Position numbers and translations under genes: made by a program. Shown in pieces: positions 24,422-32,960 of a DNA stretch of 54,600 nt (positions within the stretch are counted from its first letter, which is position 1; every line of letters begins with the position of its first letter). The DNA comes from Pseudomonadota bacterium (GTDB lineage: Bacteria > Pseudomonadota > Alphaproteobacteria > Rhodospirillales > Casp-alpha2), in the NCBI GenBank assembly GCA_027624235.1, contig JAQBYB010000011.1, positions 1-54,600 of the forward strand. The letters run 5' to 3'. The notes under the pieces are model-generated. The model was not told the origin of the DNA and searched no databases. It was given only the letters and a program-made list of their open reading frames with translations.

Positions 24422-25272
24422 CAGCCCGGCGGAGAAACTGGATGAGCGCCTTCCTCGGCGTCTTTCTGCTGGCCGGGAATGCCGCCGCCGCAAGCCTTTC
24501 CTTCGACGGGCCGCTGACCCAAGGCGGACTGGTGGTCGGCAAGACCGAGCCCGGCGCCAGGGTCAGCATCGATGGGCGCCCAGTGCGGGTTTCCAGCGAG
24601 GGCGCTTTTTTAATGGGGTTCGGGCGCGACGCCGAAAAGACCGTTCACCTTCGTCTCGATCATCCCGACGGCACCCGGACCGAGAAAACCCTGAGCGTCA
24701 AGGGCCGGGCGTATAAGGTTCAGCGAATCGACGGGCTGCCGGAACAACAGGTCACGCCCCGAACGCCCGAAGACCTCGCCCGCATCCGTGACGATAATGC
24801 CAAGATCGCCACCGTGCGTAACCTGGACACCGCCAAAGCCTGGTTTGCCTCCGGCTTTCAGTGGCCGGTGATTGGCCCTCTCTCTGGCGTGTTCGGAAGC
24901 CAGCGTATCCTCAACGGCGAACCGAGGCGCCCGCACAACGGCGTCGATGTCGCCGCGCCCAGAGGAACGACCGTCACCGCCGCCGCCGACGGCGTCGTCG
25001 TACTGGTGCACCCGGACATGTTCTACACCGGCAAAACCGTGATGATCGACCACGGCCACGGGCTTTCATCGGTCTATGTCCACATGGACGATATCCTGAT
25101 CGCCGACGGCCAACGGATATCCCAGGGCACGCCCATCGGCATTGTCGGCAAAACCGGGCGCGTCACCGGGGCGCATTTGCATTGGGGGGTCAGCCTGTTC
25201 GGAACCCTTCTGGATCCGGCACTCCTGGCCGGTCCGATGAACCTTCCTGCCGCCCAAAAAAAGGGCGGGTAA
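24418..25272 (+). CDS. secreted M23 family peptidase
   Basis: A 284-residue exported peptidase. With the TTG start (overlapping the xseA TGA, AGGGGA about 8 nt upstream) the N-terminus MTARRRNWMSAFLGVFLLAG forms a textbook signal peptide; starting at the internal ATG would lose its basic n-region. A beta-rich N-terminal domain (25-135) precedes the M23 domain with HNGVD (zinc ligands His173 and Asp177) and HLHW (His253, His255). The metal site is complete. Role: periplasmic peptidoglycan endopeptidase. This is the second M23 gene in the window and is unrelated in domain layout to the first. Confidence 0.88.
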   Translation: MTARRRNWMSAFLGVFLLAGNAAAASLSFDGPLTQGGLVVGKTEPGARVSIDGRPVRVSSEGAFLMGFGRDAEKTVHLRLDHPDGTRTEKTLSVKGRAYKVQRIDGLPEQQVTPRTPEDLARIRDDNAKIATVRNLDTAKAWFASGFQWPVIGPLSGVFGSQRILNGEPRRPHNGVDVAAPRGTTVTAAADGVVVLVHPDMFYTGKTVMIDHGHGLSSVYVHMDDILIADGQRISQGTPIGIVGKTGRVTGAHLHWGVSLFGTLLDPALLAGPMNLPAAQKKGG

Positions 25273-25349
25273 GGGGTTTTATTGAATTTCGCAGCGAAAT
25301 ACCTTAGTTTCTAGCGATGGCATTTCTTTCTCATACGGGAGACAACTTG

Positions 25350-25541
25350 ATGCGTACATTATCTGTTTTTGCCTTCGTCGCCGCGCTTGTTGCAGTCAGC
25401 TTTGCCGGGCCGGTCAGCGCCGAGCCGCAATGGAGCTGGGGGGATTGCGATGGACAAAAGTCCCTTTCCGTAGAAAACGAAACCGTGGATCAAAGCGTCG
25501 CCGAGACCAAAGGGCAACAAAGCACGAAACCCGCCGACTGA
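25350..25541 (+). CDS. small secreted protein of unknown function
   Basis: A 63-residue protein: a clear signal peptide (MRTLSVFAFVAALVAVSFAG, cleavage after VSA near 24) and a mature part of about 39 residues, acidic and polar, with one Cys (WGDCDG) and Gln/Thr/Ser-rich tail. GGGAGA lies about 7 nt before the ATG. No family recognised. It is followed by an intrinsic terminator and sits 77 nt after the M23 gene. Confidence 0.6.
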   Translation: MRTLSVFAFVAALVAVSFAGPVSAEPQWSWGDCDGQKSLSVENETVDQSVAETKGQQSTKPAD

Positions 25542-25601
25542 GGCGCCAAGGCTAAGCAATCCGCGTTTTTATTCGGACCAAAAATTTTTAAGATCAACTG
25601 A

Positions 25602-25633
25602 GGCGGCTGGGCATCCCCGCCGTTTCTTTTTTT
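25602..25633 (+). terminator. intrinsic terminator
   Basis: GGCGG (25602-25606) and CCGCC (25617-25621) form a stem around a short loop that can pair further, followed by GTTTCTTTTTTT. It ends transcription of the rightward xseA-M23-small protein block just before the convergent lpxL. Confidence 0.65.
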
Positions 25634-25644
25634 GGCCTGATCGA

Positions 25645-26553
25645 TTATTCAGGCCAGCGGTTATGCAACCACAACCATTGTTCGGGCGTATCGCGAACCC
25701 ATTGTTCGATGACCGCATTGACCTGGGCCATGTTGGCGGCGACGTCGGCCTGACGGTCGCCGGACCGGACCAGATCCAACGGCGGAAAAATCGTCAGCCG
25801 GAAACGCGCCCCTTTCAGACGTGTGATCCTGGCCGGAACCACCGGGCATTCGTATCGAAGGGCCAGTTCCGCCAGCGCCGGCGCGGTCATCACATCGCGG
25901 CCGAAAAACGCCACCGGAATGCCGTCATTCATCTTTTGGTCGACCAACATGCCGAGATGATTGCCGCCTTTCAACGATTTCAGCAACAACCGGGCGCCGG
26001 CGGCGCCTTTTGGAATCAACGCCCCTTCGACGGCGGCGCGACCATGTTGATAAAGCCATTCCACCAGCCGGTTGTTGGCTTCCCGATAGACCCGGTCCAG
26101 GGGCAGACCGCGTTGGGTCGCGCCCAGGGAGACGATCTCCCAATTGCCGAGATGGCCAGAAAAGAAAATACCGGCTTCACCGTCCTCCCTCATCAGGTCG
26201 ACGTTCTCTCCGCCAACGGTTTCGACCCTGCCATCCGGGGCATAGACATTGATTTCACTCAAATGGGGATATTCCGCCACCACCCGGCCGAGGTTGTCCC
26301 ACATGCCGCGAATGATCGCCGTGATTTCGGCACGGCTTTTTTCCGGGAAGGCGGCGCTCAGGTTCTTAACCGCCCTGGACGAGACGCCCAAATGCGGGCC
26401 GATGGCCCGGCCGAACCAGCCGCCCAAGGCCGAGGCAATATCAATGGGCAGTATCCTTAACAGGCTATAGGCGACAACCGCCGCCACCGCCTGAATGGGG
26501 TGAAAGAGGTATCGGTTCACGGGTCTTGGTAATTTGGGCATGGCAGGGTTCAC
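25645..26553 (-). CDS. lpxL: lipid A biosynthesis acyltransferase (LpxL/HtrB family)
   Basis: A 302-residue inner-membrane acyltransferase that adds a secondary acyl chain to Kdo-lipid A. One N-terminal hydrophobic anchor (about 18-37) is followed by the HLGNWE signature (134-139), the HX4E catalytic dyad of the family. The C-terminal WLHNRWPE is also typical. The GTG start overlaps the lpxK stop (GTGA), fixing both. Last gene of the leftward lipid A block. Which secondary chain it adds (LpxL, LpxM or LpxP role) cannot be told from sequence. Confidence 0.9.
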   Translation of the reverse strand: MNPAMPKLPRPVNRYLFHPIQAVAAVVAYSLLRILPIDIASALGGWFGRAIGPHLGVSSRAVKNLSAAFPEKSRAEITAIIRGMWDNLGRVVAEYPHLSEINVYAPDGRVETVGGENVDLMREDGEAGIFFSGHLGNWEIVSLGATQRGLPLDRVYREANNRLVEWLYQHGRAAVEGALIPKGAAGARLLLKSLKGGNHLGMLVDQKMNDGIPVAFFGRDVMTAPALAELALRYECPVVPARITRLKGARFRLTIFPPLDLVRSGDRQADVAANMAQVNAVIEQWVRDTPEQWLWLHNRWPE

Positions 26554-27530
26554 CCCCCCAAGAATGGCTGCAAAAGATCATCCAGGGATTTTTCGTCGGC
26601 CCATTCCAGGGAGATGGGCAACACCAATATCCCCGCCAGCGCCTCATCCGAAAGCCGCATGGCATCCTTTTCCGTCGTTACCAATTTAGCGCCCCCTGTT
26701 TCCGCCTCTTCCTTGAGGCGTTCAATCTCTTTCTCCGTATAGGGGTGGTGATCGGCGTACGCATGGGTGGCCTTAACCTTGCAGCCGACATCCTGCAGCG
26801 TTTTAAAAAACTTTTCCGGATTGCCGATGCCGGCAAAAGCGACGACGGTCGCGGCGGTCAATTCCTTGGCTTCCGGGCCGGGCTTGACCGACGCCTTGAG
26901 GACAGGAAGTCGCGTTTTCCACAGGGCCGGGTGACTCATGACATGGGCCTTGTCCGGGCCAATCACGATCAGGGCGTCGGCGCGCTCAATCGCCAGCGCG
27001 ATGGTCTCGCGCAAGGGCCCCGCCGGGATCACCCGTCCATTGCCGAAGCCGTACCGTCCATCGACCACCAGCAGGGATAGGTCTTTCTCCACGGTCGGGT
27101 TTTGGAACCCATCATCCATGATGATGAGATCAGCGCCTCCGGCGGCGGCGTGAACCCCGGCGGCGCGGTCGCGGGATATCCAGGTCGGCGCGACGGCGGC
27201 CAACAACAAGGACTCATCGCCGACCTCGGCCGCGTTATGGACATCGGGATCGACTTTGAATGGCCCCGCCACCCGGCCGCCATATCCCCTGCTCAAATAA
27301 TGAACCTTGCGCCCGCGCCCGATCAGATACTTGCCCAGGCTCAAGGCCACGGGAGTCTTTCCGGCACCGCCGGCAACAAAATTCCCGACGCAAAGCACCG
27401 GAACGCCGGCCTTTACCGGGTGGGCAAGGAACCGCCGCAGCCGCCCCCCAAGACCATAGCACCACGCCAACGGCATCAGCATCCGGCTCAGCGTTCTATC
27501 ATCCTTCTTCCAGAAGTCAGGCGCGCGCAC
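26550..27530 (-). CDS. lpxK: tetraacyldisaccharide 4'-kinase
   Basis: A 326-residue membrane-associated kinase that phosphorylates the 4' position of the lipid A disaccharide. The Walker A loop reads GNFVAGGAGKTP (49-60), and DDGFQN (about 137-142) is the conserved catalytic region. MRAPDFWKK is the normal family N-terminus, so I take the GTG at 27530 (AAGGAG 10 nt upstream), which overlaps waaA by 14 nt. The open frame extends 35 residues further into waaA without any support. GTGA overlap with lpxL at the other end. Confidence 0.93.
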   Translation of the reverse strand: MRAPDFWKKDDRTLSRMLMPLAWCYGLGGRLRRFLAHPVKAGVPVLCVGNFVAGGAGKTPVALSLGKYLIGRGRKVHYLSRGYGGRVAGPFKVDPDVHNAAEVGDESLLLAAVAPTWISRDRAAGVHAAAGGADLIIMDDGFQNPTVEKDLSLLVVDGRYGFGNGRVIPAGPLRETIALAIERADALIVIGPDKAHVMSHPALWKTRLPVLKASVKPGPEAKELTAATVVAFAGIGNPEKFFKTLQDVGCKVKATHAYADHHPYTEKEIERLKEEAETGGAKLVTTEKDAMRLSDEALAGILVLPISLEWADEKSLDDLLQPFLGG

Positions 27531-28812
27531 GTGGAGGAGTCTCCTTGAATAGAGTGACGAGAAACGGCGCCAACTCGTCAACAACAGCATCCAGCACCCC
27601 GGCTTCGGCGGCGGCCCATATCCCCGCGGCGGCAATCATGCGATTACGCTCATTACCGTCATCAAGTAGGCGCCCGATCACGGTTTCCAAGGTCGCCACG
27701 TCAGCCACCTCTACCGCCGCAGCGGCCCTTTTCAATTTTTCGGTCATATCCTCAAAATTCATCATATGCGGCCCGTGGACGATGGCACAGTCGAGCAGTG
27801 CCGCCTCCAACGGGTTCTGTCCGCCAAGTGGGACCAGGGATTTACCCATAAACACGATCCCGGCCAAACGGAAGAACAACCCCATTTCACCCATCGTGTC
27901 GGCCAGATAAATGTCCGTCTGCGGGTTGATGGCGTCTCCGTCCGAACGCCTGGATACTGCCAATTTTTTGCCCCGAAGCAAGGCCGCAATTTCAGCGCCC
28001 CGATCCGGATGGCGTGGCACGATCACCGTCAATAGTCCAGGATGCGCCGCCTTCAAGCGTTGATGCACTCCGGCGACGATGATCTCTTCACCGGGGTGGG
28101 TGCTTGCCGCCAGCCATCGGGGACGATCGCCGACGGCATCTTGCAATTTGGTAAGCGCCGCGGCGTCAGCGGGAAGCGGCGGCGCGGCAAATTTCAGGTT
28201 GCCGACACAAATCGCTGAGACGGCGCCCAAGCGGCGAAGGCGCTCGGCATCGATATCGGTCTGGGCTAAACAAAGGTTGAAACAAGACAGCAATTTCTTG
28301 ATGAGGCCGCCAAAGCGTTGCCAACCCAAAAATGACCGCGGCGATATCCGGCCATTGAGCAGGATCATGGGGATATTCCGGCCCGCCGTTTCAACGATCA
28401 GGTTCGGCCAGAATTCCGATTCCGCCCACAACACCAAGTCAGGGCGCCAGTGGTCGAGGAAACGCTTGACGTAAGAAGTCCGGTCGACCGGAACATATTG
28501 ATGAATAGCGCCGTCGGGCAACCGGTCGGCCATCAGATTGGCCGATGTAATGGTACCGGTCGTCACCAAAAATTTAAGACTGGGCCGGTCTTGAACCAAC
28601 CGTTCCACCAACGGCAGAAGCGAAAGGGATTCGCCGACACTCGCAGCATGCGCCCAGACCAACGGGCCATCCGGTCGCGCCTTACTGGGACGGCCCAGTC
28701 GCTCACTAAAGCGTGCATGGTCTTCTTTGCCCCGGGCTTTCCGAAGCCCAAGGTAGAGACGGATCACCGGCAAACCCGCGGTGGAAACGAAACGGTACAG
28801 GGAAAGCATCAT
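27517..28812 (-). CDS. waaA: 3-deoxy-D-manno-octulosonic acid (Kdo) transferase
   Basis: A 431-residue GT-B glycosyltransferase that attaches Kdo from CMP-Kdo to lipid IVA on the inner membrane. An N-terminal anchor helix is followed by WAHAASVGE (53-61), whose Glu61 is the catalytic base position in WaaA. LLNGRISPRSF, STHPGEEE-like (STHPGEEIIV) and PLGGQNPLEAA mark the donor side. Length is normal. The ATG at 28812 overlaps the stop of the DUF374 acyltransferase gene (ATGA), and its own 3' end overlaps lpxK. Confidence 0.94.
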   Translation of the reverse strand: MMLSLYRFVSTAGLPVIRLYLGLRKARGKEDHARFSERLGRPSKARPDGPLVWAHAASVGESLSLLPLVERLVQDRPSLKFLVTTGTITSANLMADRLPDGAIHQYVPVDRTSYVKRFLDHWRPDLVLWAESEFWPNLIVETAGRNIPMILLNGRISPRSFLGWQRFGGLIKKLLSCFNLCLAQTDIDAERLRRLGAVSAICVGNLKFAAPPLPADAAALTKLQDAVGDRPRWLAASTHPGEEIIVAGVHQRLKAAHPGLLTVIVPRHPDRGAEIAALLRGKKLAVSRRSDGDAINPQTDIYLADTMGEMGLFFRLAGIVFMGKSLVPLGGQNPLEAALLDCAIVHGPHMMNFEDMTEKLKRAAAAVEVADVATLETVIGRLLDDGNERNRMIAAAGIWAAAEAGVLDAVVDELAPFLVTLFKETPPRARA

Positions 28813-29531
28813 ACCGATGTATCTTCCCCCGATGTTTCAGGGCCGGCCTCAACCGGCGTCCGTCCAGTGAGACGGTCGGCCTCCGTGGTGACGGCATTGA
28901 GGGCTTCTTCGACTTGGCGCCGGGACGCTTCTTCCATTTCCGGAGAGGCGTCGCGATCTACGTAGATAGGATTCCCCCAGACGATGACGCCGCGTCCAAA
29001 AGGCCCGGCGACGAGAAACCGGTCCCAGGTCGAAAGAATACGACCACGGGCGCTTCCAAAAGCCGAGGGGATAATCGGAACGCCGGAGAGCCGCGCGACG
29101 CTGGTAATTCCCTCGCTGGCCCGCATCCGGGGGCCGCGCGGCCCGTCTGGGGTGACCCCGACGTAATCGCCGTTCTTTAATGCCTTGACCATGGCGCGCA
29201 ACGCCTGAGCGCCGCCCCGGGTACTTGAGCCCGCCGCCGTCTTGATTCCGAAATGACCGACGGTGCGGGCAATAAGTTGCCCGTCCCGATGCTGGGAAAT
29301 CAGCATGTAGATGGTTTTTCCATGGTCCCAACAATAGGGCATCATCAACAGTCTGCCGTGCCAAAAGCCGAGAATGAACGGCTTGCCTTCATCCCAAAAC
29401 CGTTTCGGTATTTCACCGCCGACTACCTGCCACCGACCCGAATGGTAGACCAGCCGAATGTACAGAGACGCCAGCCAGCAGAAAATCCGGCGCACGACTT
29501 CCGATCGAAGGACTCGCTTCAGTGGCCTCAC
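28809..29531 (-). CDS. DUF374 family lysophospholipid acyltransferase-like protein
   Basis: A 240-residue acyltransferase-fold protein. FWHGR (56-60), SQHRDG (79-84), GSSTRGG (101-107) and TPDGPRGPR (127-135) are the DUF374 motifs; the first aligns with the H-x4-D site of glycerolipid acyltransferases in modified form. In alphaproteobacteria this gene sits next to waaA and lpxK and is presumed to act on lipid A or core assembly; the substrate is not established. I chose GTG 29531 (GGGGG about 10 nt upstream), 25 nt after the msbA stop, because the longer frame overlaps msbA by 80 nt. One N-terminal hydrophobic helix (about 13-28). Confidence 0.85.
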   Translation of the reverse strand: MRPLKRVLRSEVVRRIFCWLASLYIRLVYHSGRWQVVGGEIPKRFWDEGKPFILGFWHGRLLMMPYCWDHGKTIYMLISQHRDGQLIARTVGHFGIKTAAGSSTRGGAQALRAMVKALKNGDYVGVTPDGPRGPRMRASEGITSVARLSGVPIIPSAFGSARGRILSTWDRFLVAGPFGRGVIVWGNPIYVDRDASPEMEEASRRQVEEALNAVTTEADRLTGRTPVEAGPETSGEDTSV

Positions 29532-29556
29532 GCTATTAGAGCCCCCAGCCTTGTTT

Positions 29557-31365
29557 TCAGGTTTCCGCCGGCAGGACGGAGTCAGTAGCCCATGCGTCTT
29601 CGGCGAATTGTAAGTCATAAAGCCGCTTGTAAGCACCGCCCTGGGCCATCAGTTCGACATGTTTCCCCTGTTCGATGACGCGACCATCATCAATGACGTA
29701 AATCAGATCGGCGCCGGTGACGGTGGATAAGCGATGTGCGATTACCAATGTCGTCCTGCCGGCCATCAGTTTATCCAGGGCCACCTGAACCTGGCGTTCT
29801 GATTCCGTATCCAACGCCGAGGTAGCCTCATCAAGCAGAAGGACTGGTGCATTCTTCAACATCGCCCTGGCGATCGCGAGACGCTGGCGCTGACCGCCCG
29901 ACAATTTAATCCCCTGTTCGCCGACCATGGTGTCATAGCCCTCGGGCAGTCCTTCAATAAAGTCGTGAGCGGCGGCATTTTTGGCGGCCTCGACAATGTC
30001 GTCGGCGCTGGCCCCGGCCCGGCCATAGGCAATGTTAGCGCGAACTGTGTCGTCAAATAGGGTGATTTCCTGGCTGACCAGGGCGACGTTCGCATACAGA
30101 GACGCAAAGGTGACATCGCGGACATCATTGCCGTCAATGGTCACGCGGCCTTCCTTGATCTCGTAAAAGCGAGGAATCAGATTGAGGATGGTCGACTTGC
30201 CGGCCCCGGACGAGCCGATCAACGCCACCCTTTTGCCCGCCGGAACCTCGATGGATATTCCCTTCAGCGCGTGCTTGCCCGTCGGGTAGGAAAAGCCCAC
30301 ATCTTCCAGCCGAATGTCTCCTTTGACCGGCGGCAATTCAGCGGCATCGGGTTTTTCAAGGATACCCGGTTCCGTATCCAAAAGCTGGAACAGCCGCTGT
30401 GCGCCAGCCAACCCTTCCTGGAGGCTGGCGTTCAGATTGGCCAGCCGTTTCATCGGCTCATAGGCCAACAGCAACGCCATAATGAAGGAGAAGAAGGCGC
30501 CCGACGTGGTGGCGCCTTCAATCACCCGGTAGCCGCCATAGACAATGACGATGCAAACCGCAACGCCGCCGAGGGTTTCCATAATCGGGCTGGACAATGC
30601 CCGTGTCTTCGCCGATTTGATACTGAGGTCGAAGATGCGCTCGACGATTTCGGCAATCCTGCTTTTCTCATAGCCTTCCATCGCGTAGGCCTTAACCACT
30701 CGGATTCCCTGGAATGTCTGTTCCAACAAGGTGGTAAAAAGGCCCATTTCCTCCTGGGTGTTGGCGGTGACTTTCCGCATCCGCCGGCCCAACTTCAGGA
30801 CAGGCAAGGCGGCCATGGGGAAAATGAAAATGCAAATCGCCGCCAGTTGCCAATCCTTGGCGAACATCACCGCGACAAGTCCGACAAAAGATAGAAGATC
30901 CTTGCCAAAACCGGTCAACGCATTTGACACCGCAGCCCGCATTTGATTGATATCGACGGTGAACCGGGAAATCAGTCTGCCGGTCGAATTGTTGTGGAAA
31001 AAGCCCAAATCCATCCGCGCCAAGTGGGCGAACAATTTGTTCTGATTATCGGCGATGATCCGGAAACCGACCAAACTCATCAGCACCGATTGGCCGTAAT
31101 TAGCGGCGCCTTTGACCAGAAAGGTGACAAAAACGGCGATCCCCAACGGCCACAACATGGCCCGGTTTTCGGCGATGAACACCTCATTGACCACGGGCTC
31201 CATCAACCAGGCGCTGAACGCGGTAGCCGCCGCCATCAGAGCCATGCAAAAAACAGCAAGGACAAGCCAGCCATAATAATGGCGAATGCTTTCGCGCCAA
31301 AGACGGCTCATCAGCGCCATGGTGGAAGTATGCTGTGGCGGCGTTTTTTTGGTTTTCTCGCTCAA
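29557..31365 (-). CDS. msbA: MsbA-type lipid A export ABC transporter
   Basis: A 602-residue half-transporter. Six transmembrane helices lie in residues about 30-320; the ATPase domain has Walker A GSSGAGKST (384-392), signature LSGGQ (488-492) and Walker B VLLLDE (508-513), then the switch His in IAHRLS. It matches lipid A flippases of the MsbA family, supported by four lipid A genes directly downstream. Homodimer in the inner membrane, flipping core-lipid A to the periplasmic leaflet. The start at TTG 31365 has only a weak Shine-Dalgarno; Met16 (ATG 31320) is an alternative that keeps all domains. Confidence 0.9.
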   Translation of the reverse strand: MSEKTKKTPPQHTSTMALMSRLWRESIRHYYGWLVLAVFCMALMAAATAFSAWLMEPVVNEVFIAENRAMLWPLGIAVFVTFLVKGAANYGQSVLMSLVGFRIIADNQNKLFAHLARMDLGFFHNNSTGRLISRFTVDINQMRAAVSNALTGFGKDLLSFVGLVAVMFAKDWQLAAICIFIFPMAALPVLKLGRRMRKVTANTQEEMGLFTTLLEQTFQGIRVVKAYAMEGYEKSRIAEIVERIFDLSIKSAKTRALSSPIMETLGGVAVCIVIVYGGYRVIEGATTSGAFFSFIMALLLAYEPMKRLANLNASLQEGLAGAQRLFQLLDTEPGILEKPDAAELPPVKGDIRLEDVGFSYPTGKHALKGISIEVPAGKRVALIGSSGAGKSTILNLIPRFYEIKEGRVTIDGNDVRDVTFASLYANVALVSQEITLFDDTVRANIAYGRAGASADDIVEAAKNAAAHDFIEGLPEGYDTMVGEQGIKLSGGQRQRLAIARAMLKNAPVLLLDEATSALDTESERQVQVALDKLMAGRTTLVIAHRLSTVTGADLIYVIDDGRVIEQGKHVELMAQGGAYKRLYDLQFAEDAWATDSVLPAET

Positions 31366-31438
31366 ATTATCCGACCCGTTCTTGACGAGGCGGACACTAC
31401 CACGCGCTAGACACTGGAGCCAATGGTTGACGGCGGAA

Positions 31439-32782
31439 TTAACGCCCGGCGACCGTCATTCCCTCAACCCTCAGCGTCGGCGCATTGGTGGCATAGCGGA
31501 ACTCCAGGTCATCGGCAGCAGTAAGATGGGCGAACATGTGCTCAAGATTCCCGGCGATGGTCACTTCGTTGACCGGGTAGGCCAGCCCGCCGTTTTCGAT
31601 CCAAAACCCGCTGGCCCCACGGCTATAGTCGCCGGTGATGGTATTAACCCCGAAACCCATCATCTCGGTGACATAAAGGCCGGCCTTGATATCAGCCATC
31701 AATTCCTGCGGCGTCACGGCACCGGCTTGCATATATAAATTCGTCGTCGACGGCGACGGCGGCGAGGAAATGCCGCGCCCTGCATGACCGGTCGTCGAAA
31801 GCCCCAGTTGCCGCGCCGAACGCAAGTCCAATATCCAAGAGGTCAGGACGCCGGCTTCAATAATATCCAGCCGTTTCGTTCCGACGCCTTCACCGTCGAA
31901 ACCTTTTGACCCTAGGCCACGCGGCCTCAAGGGGTCATCAATAATGGTGATCGCGGCGGGGAAAATTTGTTCTCCGGTCTTGTCCTTTAGAAAGGTTGTT
32001 CCACGGGCAACGACGGTACCGTTGACGGCGCCGGCCAAGTGTCTGACTAATGAATTTGAGACCCTGGGGTCGTAAACGACCGGCACTGAGGCCGAGGATG
32101 CCTTTTGAGGATTCAACCGGTTGATAGTTTTTTCGCCTGCGCTGCGCCCGATCTCAGCGGGCGACGGCAGATCGACGGCATGGACCGTGGTGGCATAGTC
32201 GTAATCGCGCTCCATTTTGGTGCCTTCGCCGGCAAGGACCGCGACGCTGATGGAATGCCGGGAACCGGCGCGGCTTTGCGAGAACCCATTGGTGGCGGCA
32301 ATGGCGACGCGACTCCGGCCCCAACTGGCTTCGGCGCCCTCGGAATTGGAAATGCCAGGCACGGCACGCGCCGCATCTTCCGCCTCGGCCGCCCTTTCAG
32401 ACAGAATATCGGCATCAGGCTCCGTGTCGTCGCAGCCTTCAAGGTCAGGGAAGTCGGCCGCCAACTGGTCCGGGTCGGCGAGTCCGCAATAAGGGTCTTC
32501 AGGGACTGAACGGGCCATGGCAACGGCGCGTTCGACCAATTCATCGATAGCACGTTCCGACGAGTCCGACGATGAAACGATCGCTTGGCGCGCCCCGATA
32601 AATACCCTGAGGCCCAAATCCGCGCTTTCCGACCGGGACAAATGCTCGCGTTCCCCCAACCGCTGGGCCAGAGACAGCGAAACACTTTCGATCACCACCG
32701 CATCGGCGGCTTCGGCCCCCGCCGCGGTGGCCTTTCCGAGAACCCTGTCCAGCAGGGTCAACGAGTTATTTTGATCGGTCAT
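31439..32782 (-). CDS. pmbA: TldE/PmbA metalloprotease-associated subunit
   Basis: A 447-residue PmbA/TldE-family protein. It lacks the HExxxH zinc motif present in TldD and is the non-metal partner of the TldD-TldE heterodimer, which degrades unfolded peptides and matures peptide antibiotics. The GRGISSPPSPSTTNLYMQ stretch (about 348-365) and the C-terminal FWIENGGLAYPVNEVTIAGN pattern (split) are characteristic. Start at ATG 32782; a frame extending to 32887 has no support. It heads the leftward envelope block, 73 nt before msbA. Its partner tldD is about 7.7 kb away on the other strand. Confidence 0.92.
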   Translation of the reverse strand: MTDQNNSLTLLDRVLGKATAAGAEAADAVVIESVSLSLAQRLGEREHLSRSESADLGLRVFIGARQAIVSSSDSSERAIDELVERAVAMARSVPEDPYCGLADPDQLAADFPDLEGCDDTEPDADILSERAAEAEDAARAVPGISNSEGAEASWGRSRVAIAATNGFSQSRAGSRHSISVAVLAGEGTKMERDYDYATTVHAVDLPSPAEIGRSAGEKTINRLNPQKASSASVPVVYDPRVSNSLVRHLAGAVNGTVVARGTTFLKDKTGEQIFPAAITIIDDPLRPRGLGSKGFDGEGVGTKRLDIIEAGVLTSWILDLRSARQLGLSTTGHAGRGISSPPSPSTTNLYMQAGAVTPQELMADIKAGLYVTEMMGFGVNTITGDYSRGASGFWIENGGLAYPVNEVTIAGNLEHMFAHLTAADDLEFRYATNAPTLRVEGMTVAGR

Positions 32783-32960
32783 GGTTTCTTTTGTTCCGTT
32801 GCGGCCAAGGTTGTGGGGGAAAAAAATATCAAATTCTTGTGAAAAGAGTTGAGGTGTCTTCCAGATCGGAGAAAGATACCATATCAATAGTGATCGGTTG
32901 GGTTAAGAATTTCACGTCTAACTCTCATGAATGGTCATATGACGTCCTAATGGGTAGACC

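Noticed and set aside
25634-25655. Perfect hairpin GGCCTGA...TCAGGCC at the lpxL stop codon as a terminator for lpxL
   Set aside because: On the lpxL strand it is followed by an A-rich run, not T. The T run next to it belongs to the plus-strand hairpin at 25602-25621.
32934-32943. GTCATATGAC palindrome before korA as an operator
   Set aside because: Only 10 bp, single copy, and close to chance expectation; no promoter could be placed around it.
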